This document shows positions 7,464-9,696 of a DNA stretch of 9,696 bases, one piece after another. Under the pieces are notes generated by a model, which had not been told where the DNA came from, ran no database searches, and saw only the letters and a program-made list of their open reading frames with translations. The translations under genes and the position numbers were made by a program. Where the stretch lies: contig JAUVSA010000058.1 in assembly GCA_030597345.1 (NCBI GenBank), forward strand, positions 1-9,696, in the 5' to 3' direction. This DNA comes from Bacillota bacterium (GTDB lineage: Bacteria > Armatimonadota > Hebobacteria > Hebobacterales > Hebobacteraceae). Position 1 is the stretch's first letter. The number at the start of each line of letters is the position of its first letter.

Positions 7464-8315
7464 TCAGTGCCCGGCCAGCTCCGCCGCATGGTACGAACTG
7501 CGCACCAATGGGCCGCTGAGCACCTTCGAGAACCCCACTTCGCGCGCCGCGCATCCGTACTCCCGGAAGACTTCCGGCCTCACGTACTCCACCACCGCCA
7601 CATGTTGGCGCGTCGGCTGCAAGTACTGCCCTATGGTTACCGCCGCCACCCCCGCGCCCCGCAGTGCCCGCAGCAGCGCGAGGACTTCCTCCGAGCTCTC
7701 CCCCAGACCAACCATGAACCCACTCTTAGTCAGAACCCCGGGAGATATCTCCCGCGCCCACTTCAAGACTCGGAGTGAGCGGTCATACGATGCCGCGGGC
7801 CGTACCTCCGGGTAGAGACGCGGAACTGTCTCCACGTTGTGACTGAACACCGTGGGATCCACCTCTAGCACCCTCTCCAGCGCCTCGCGGCTCCCCTGGA
7901 AGTCTGGCGTCAATACCTCCACGCCTGCCCCTGGCAGGCGCTCCTTTATCACACTGACTGTTGCGGCAAAGTGCGACGCGCCGCCGTCCGCAAGGTCGTC
8001 CCGCGTCACCGACGTCACCACTACGTACCGCAGACCCAGCATCTCCGCCGCCTCCGCAACGCGGCGGCCCTCCTCGGGATCGGGGGGCCCCGGCTCGCCA
8101 TGCGCCACCGCACAGAAGCGGCAGTTCCTCGTGCACACCTCTCCCAGGATCATGAAAGTCGCCGTTCCCCGTCCGAAGCACTCCCCGACGTTCGGACAGC
8201 GAGCGCTCTGGCAGACCGTGTGCACTCCCATCTCCGACAGCTTGCGCCCGAGACCCGCAAGTTGCGCTCGCCTAGGCGCTGCCGGGATCACCCATGACGG
8301 CGGGCGCTTGCTCAT
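7464..8315 (-). CDS. lipA: Lipoyl synthase (radical SAM)
   Basis: Cytoplasmic radical-SAM enzyme that inserts two sulfur atoms into protein-bound octanoyl groups to make the lipoyl cofactor of 2-oxoacid dehydrogenases and the glycine cleavage system. The 283-residue product has every family hallmark: the auxiliary-cluster motif C-x4-C-x5-C (Cys35, 40, 46), the radical-SAM motif C-x3-C-x2-C (Cys61, 65, 68) after MILGEV, TSVTRDD, LTPDF, FSHNVETV, TKSGFMVGLGE, TIGQYLQP, and the C-terminal RSSY (272-275) that supplies the serine ligand of the auxiliary cluster. Length is normal. The open frame extends to 8429, but the ATG at 8315 fits the family's N-terminus and overlaps the glycosyltransferase stop codon (ATGA), implying translational coupling. 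No lipB or lplA is adjacent. Confidence 0.97.
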   Translation of the reverse strand: MSKRPPSWVIPAAPRRAQLAGLGRKLSEMGVHTVCQSARCPNVGECFGRGTATFMILGEVCTRNCRFCAVAHGEPGPPDPEEGRRVAEAAEMLGLRYVVVTSVTRDDLADGGASHFAATVSVIKERLPGAGVEVLTPDFQGSREALERVLEVDPTVFSHNVETVPRLYPEVRPAASYDRSLRVLKWAREISPGVLTKSGFMVGLGESSEEVLALLRALRGAGVAAVTIGQYLQPTRQHVAVVEYVRPEVFREYGCAAREVGFSKVLSGPLVRSSYHAAELAGH

Positions 8316-9253
8316 GGCTGCCGCGCCCCCGCCAGCGCTCGCGCGGCCAGCGCGCAGCGCGCCAGCGCGCCCCACACCGCTGGATGATACGGCAGCAATC
8401 CCTTCGCCTGCTTCAACTCTCGAAGGCACCTCTGCCTATCCCCCTCCCGCGCCAGCCGTCGGCCGATCCGGCAGTGCGCCCATGCCAGCCGCCGCCGTGC
8501 CACGCCCTCCTCCCAGCGTCCAGCCAGGCGGCCTCGCCTGAGCGCCCGAGTCATCACCTCCGCCTCACAGAAACGCATGCGTAGAGAGTTAGCGCTCCTT
8601 TGATCGCTATGCAGACGATAGAGGGTAAGGCGCGCGGGCACGATCCCTATCTCCCATCGTTCTGCGATCCGCAGCCACATATCCCAATCCTGAGCCAGCG
8701 GGAGAGACTCGTCAAAGCCGCCGCACTCCTGGAAGCACACCCTTCGTGCCACCACACTCGATGTCACCAGCCGATTCCCTCGCAGCAGCGCTGCCTCTGA
8801 TATCCGGCGCAGCCTGCGCGGCATCTTCCGCCCCCCCGGGCTCGGTGTCACCGGCCCCTCTGTCCGCACAGAGTGCGTCCCCACTAGCCCCAGCCTCGGG
8901 CCCCGGGCGAACGCTGCCGCCTGCCAGGCAAGCTTCTCCGGCATCCACACATCGTCATCGTCGAGAAACGCCGCCAGCTCCCCCCGCGCCTGCCGCAGTC
9001 CGACGTTGCGAGCTGCCGCAGGCCCGCGCGCGCTGCCTTTGAGCACCTGGATCGGGAACCCCGCGCGCGCCTGCAACCCGGTCAGCGCCTCTGCGACTTG
9101 ATCTCCAGACCCGTCGTCAACGACCAGCAGCTCCAACGGCCGCAGTGTCTGTGCCAACACGCTCCTGACAGCCTCCAGCAGGAACTTGGGGCGGTCTCGC
9201 GTGGGCACAATCACACTTACCAGCGTCTGTTCAATGGTCGGGAAGCCTGACAT
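8312..9253 (-). CDS. GT2-family glycosyltransferase
   Basis: Probable inverting, nucleotide-sugar-dependent glycosyltransferase with a GT-A fold; acceptor and sugar cannot be read from sequence. In the 313-residue product the nucleotide-binding start SVIVPTRDR (13-21) leads to VVDDGS (44-49), GPAAARNVGL (77-86), the metal-binding Asp cluster in FLDDDDVW (96-103), and the acceptor-side QDWDMWLR (188-195). The C-terminal third (about 230-313) is helical, Arg/Ala-rich and TPR-like, and no membrane segment is evident, so the enzyme is probably cytoplasmic. I chose the ATG at 9253 because GGAGGT lies 5 nt before it; an ATG at 9283 would leave only about 10 nt after the predicted transcription start. 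It is the first gene of a two-gene unit with lipA. The final codons use a GC-saturated CGCTGGC-rich run. Confidence 0.92.
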   Translation of the reverse strand: MSGFPTIEQTLVSVIVPTRDRPKFLLEAVRSVLAQTLRPLELLVVDDGSGDQVAEALTGLQARAGFPIQVLKGSARGPAAARNVGLRQARGELAAFLDDDDVWMPEKLAWQAAAFARGPRLGLVGTHSVRTEGPVTPSPGGRKMPRRLRRISEAALLRGNRLVTSSVVARRVCFQECGGFDESLPLAQDWDMWLRIAERWEIGIVPARLTLYRLHSDQRSANSLRMRFCEAEVMTRALRRGRLAGRWEEGVARRRLAWAHCRIGRRLAREGDRQRCLRELKQAKGLLPYHPAVWGALARCALAARALAGARQP

Positions 9254-9258
9254 CGATG

Positions 9259-9264
9259 ACCTCC
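9259..9264 (-). promoter_or_regulatory. Shine-Dalgarno site of the glycosyltransferase
   Basis: GGAGGT on the minus strand, 5 nt before the ATG at 9253. It selects this start over the ATG at 9283, which has no comparable site. Confidence 0.75.
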
Positions 9265-9299
9265 GAGGGCAGCGCGGACCCATCCTTCGCAGCCCCGCG

Positions 9300-9329
9300 A
9301 GTATATGGAGGCAATGGGAGGCATGTCAA
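9300..9329 (-). promoter_or_regulatory. Near-consensus sigma-70 promoter for glycosyltransferase-lipA
   Basis: On the minus strand a perfect -35, TTGACA (9329-9324), and a -10, TATACT (9305-9300, five of six bases), are separated by 18 nt. This is the best promoter match in the window. Transcription would start near 9293, giving a leader of about 40 nt before the ATG at 9253. The spacer consists of two tandem copies of TGCCTCC(C)AT. Confidence 0.75.
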
Positions 9330-9491
9330 CCCAAGTACTCACGCCCAAGCGAGCATCGCCGCCTGACCTCGGCGCTATGTGACACGCCCAAGGCCGTTCA
9401 CCAGCACAGCTCCCAGCACCCCTGTGCACGCACCAGCCGCAGGAGCGTGATCGCCCACGAAAGCTCACGATTCGCTTGGCGCCCCACGATT

Positions 9492-9515
9492 CCAACTATG
9501 GAATAACCATGTTGG
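9492..9515 (+). promoter_or_regulatory. Hairpin overlapping the ribosome-binding site of the secreted-protein gene
   Basis: CCAAC and ATGG (9492-9496, 9498-9501) can pair with CCAT and GTTGG (9507-9515): a 9-bp stem with one bulged T and an AATAA loop. Its right arm includes the first two bases of the GGAGG at 9514-9518. It could limit translation if it lies within the transcript, which depends on where transcription starts. The overlapping palindrome ATTCCA/TGGAAT (9489-9504) could instead be a protein-binding site. Confidence 0.4.
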
Positions 9516-9518
9516 AGG
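9514..9518 (+). promoter_or_regulatory. Shine-Dalgarno site of the secreted-protein gene
   Basis: GGAGG, 9 nt before the ATG at 9528. It is the main support for that start. Confidence 0.65.
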
Positions 9519-9527
9519 CGATTACCA

Positions 9528-9696
9528 ATGGACAGAGGCGGTCCCCGGTTGCTTTGCCTTCTCCTCTTGACCTTGGCGGTGCCGTTCAGCGGCACTGCCT
9601 GGTGTGTCCCCTTGCCCTTCGATGACGGCTTCGAGAACGTCGCCGTCGGCTCCTACCCCTATGCTAGCGAGTGGCTCGCCCTCTCCCTCGGGAAGA
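9528..9696 (+). CDS. Exported protein of unknown function (N-terminus only, cut by window edge)
   Basis: Only 56 residues are visible. Residues 1-26 form a clear Sec-type signal peptide: a charged start (MDRGGPR), a Leu-rich core (8-18), and a likely cleavage site after SGTA (24) or shortly beyond. The mature start FDDGFENVAVGSYP (31-44) resembles the D-x-F-E-x-x-x-(V)-G-x-(Y)-P opening common in secreted proteins with a LamG/concanavalin-A-like sandwich domain, which would suggest carbohydrate or surface binding. That is a guess from one short motif. The frame is open to the window edge, and GGAGG 9 nt upstream supports the start. It is transcribed away from all other genes here. Confidence 0.75.
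   Translation, partial: MDRGGPRLLCLLLLTLAVPFSGTAWCVPLPFDDGFENVAVGSYPYASEWLALSLGK

Larger units (their letters stand above)
9330..9527. other. Divergent intergenic region
   Basis: Separates the leftward glycosyltransferase unit from the rightward secreted-protein gene. Apart from the promoter to its left and the hairpin near its right end I see no gene or RNA. A possible plus-strand promoter, TTGGCG (9476-9481) and TGGAAT (9499-9504) spaced 17 nt, is weak (four of six bases each). Confidence 0.4.

Noticed and set aside
8316..8429. Extension of the lipA frame to an ATG at 8429
   Set aside because: The extra 38 residues are Ala/Gly-rich, unlike LipA N-termini, and lie inside the glycosyltransferase gene; the ATGA overlap gives a better start.
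9398..9595. Minus-strand open frame (65 codons) in the divergent gap
   Set aside because: It overlaps the start and ribosome-binding site of the well-formed secreted-protein gene and has no motif.

Overview
The window is GC-rich DNA from a diderm (outer-membrane-bearing) bacterium. The evidence for an outer membrane is direct: it encodes an Omp85/BamA-type beta-barrel assembly protein and a very large TamB-like protein. I cannot fix the lineage from this window. Three things hint at Armatimonadota or another poorly cultured, high-GC diderm phylum: the style of the exported protein at the right edge, the paired palindromes built on AGGCT-NN-AGCCT between genes, and the mix of RpoE-like sigma factor, Omp85 and TamB without a proteobacterial layout. 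That placement is a low-confidence inference.

Layout. Five genes lie on the minus strand, and one partial gene starts on the plus strand at the right edge. Read along the minus strand from the right: (1) a GT2-family glycosyltransferase (9253-8312), driven by a near-consensus housekeeping promoter (9329-9300); (2) lipA, lipoyl synthase (8315-7464), whose ATG overlaps the glycosyltransferase stop codon in an ATGA; (3) a 127-nt gap holding two adjacent palindromes; (4) a TamB/DUF490 protein of 1549 residues (7336-2687); (5) a 149-nt gap with two candidate promoters, one sigma-70-like and one RpoE-like; (6) an RpoE-like ECF sigma factor (2537-1953); (7) a 91-nt gap; and (8) an Omp85/BamA-type protein whose start is at 1861 and which runs off the left edge. 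On the plus strand, a secreted protein begins at 9528 and runs off the right edge.

How the genes fit together. TamB, the sigma factor and Omp85 look like one envelope-biogenesis module. TamB is anchored in the inner membrane and is predicted to span the periplasm to an Omp85 partner; Omp85 inserts beta-barrel proteins in the outer membrane. The sigma factor between them belongs by sequence to the RpoE-like type, which in E. coli answers outer-membrane-protein stress and drives bamA. A candidate RpoE-like promoter in front of the sigma gene suggests a self-amplifying loop that also transcribes Omp85. No anti-sigma gene is visible. The glycosyltransferase-lipA pair is a separate transcription unit with no obvious functional link to the envelope module. 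I found no CRISPR array, tRNA, rRNA, insertion sequence or phage gene.
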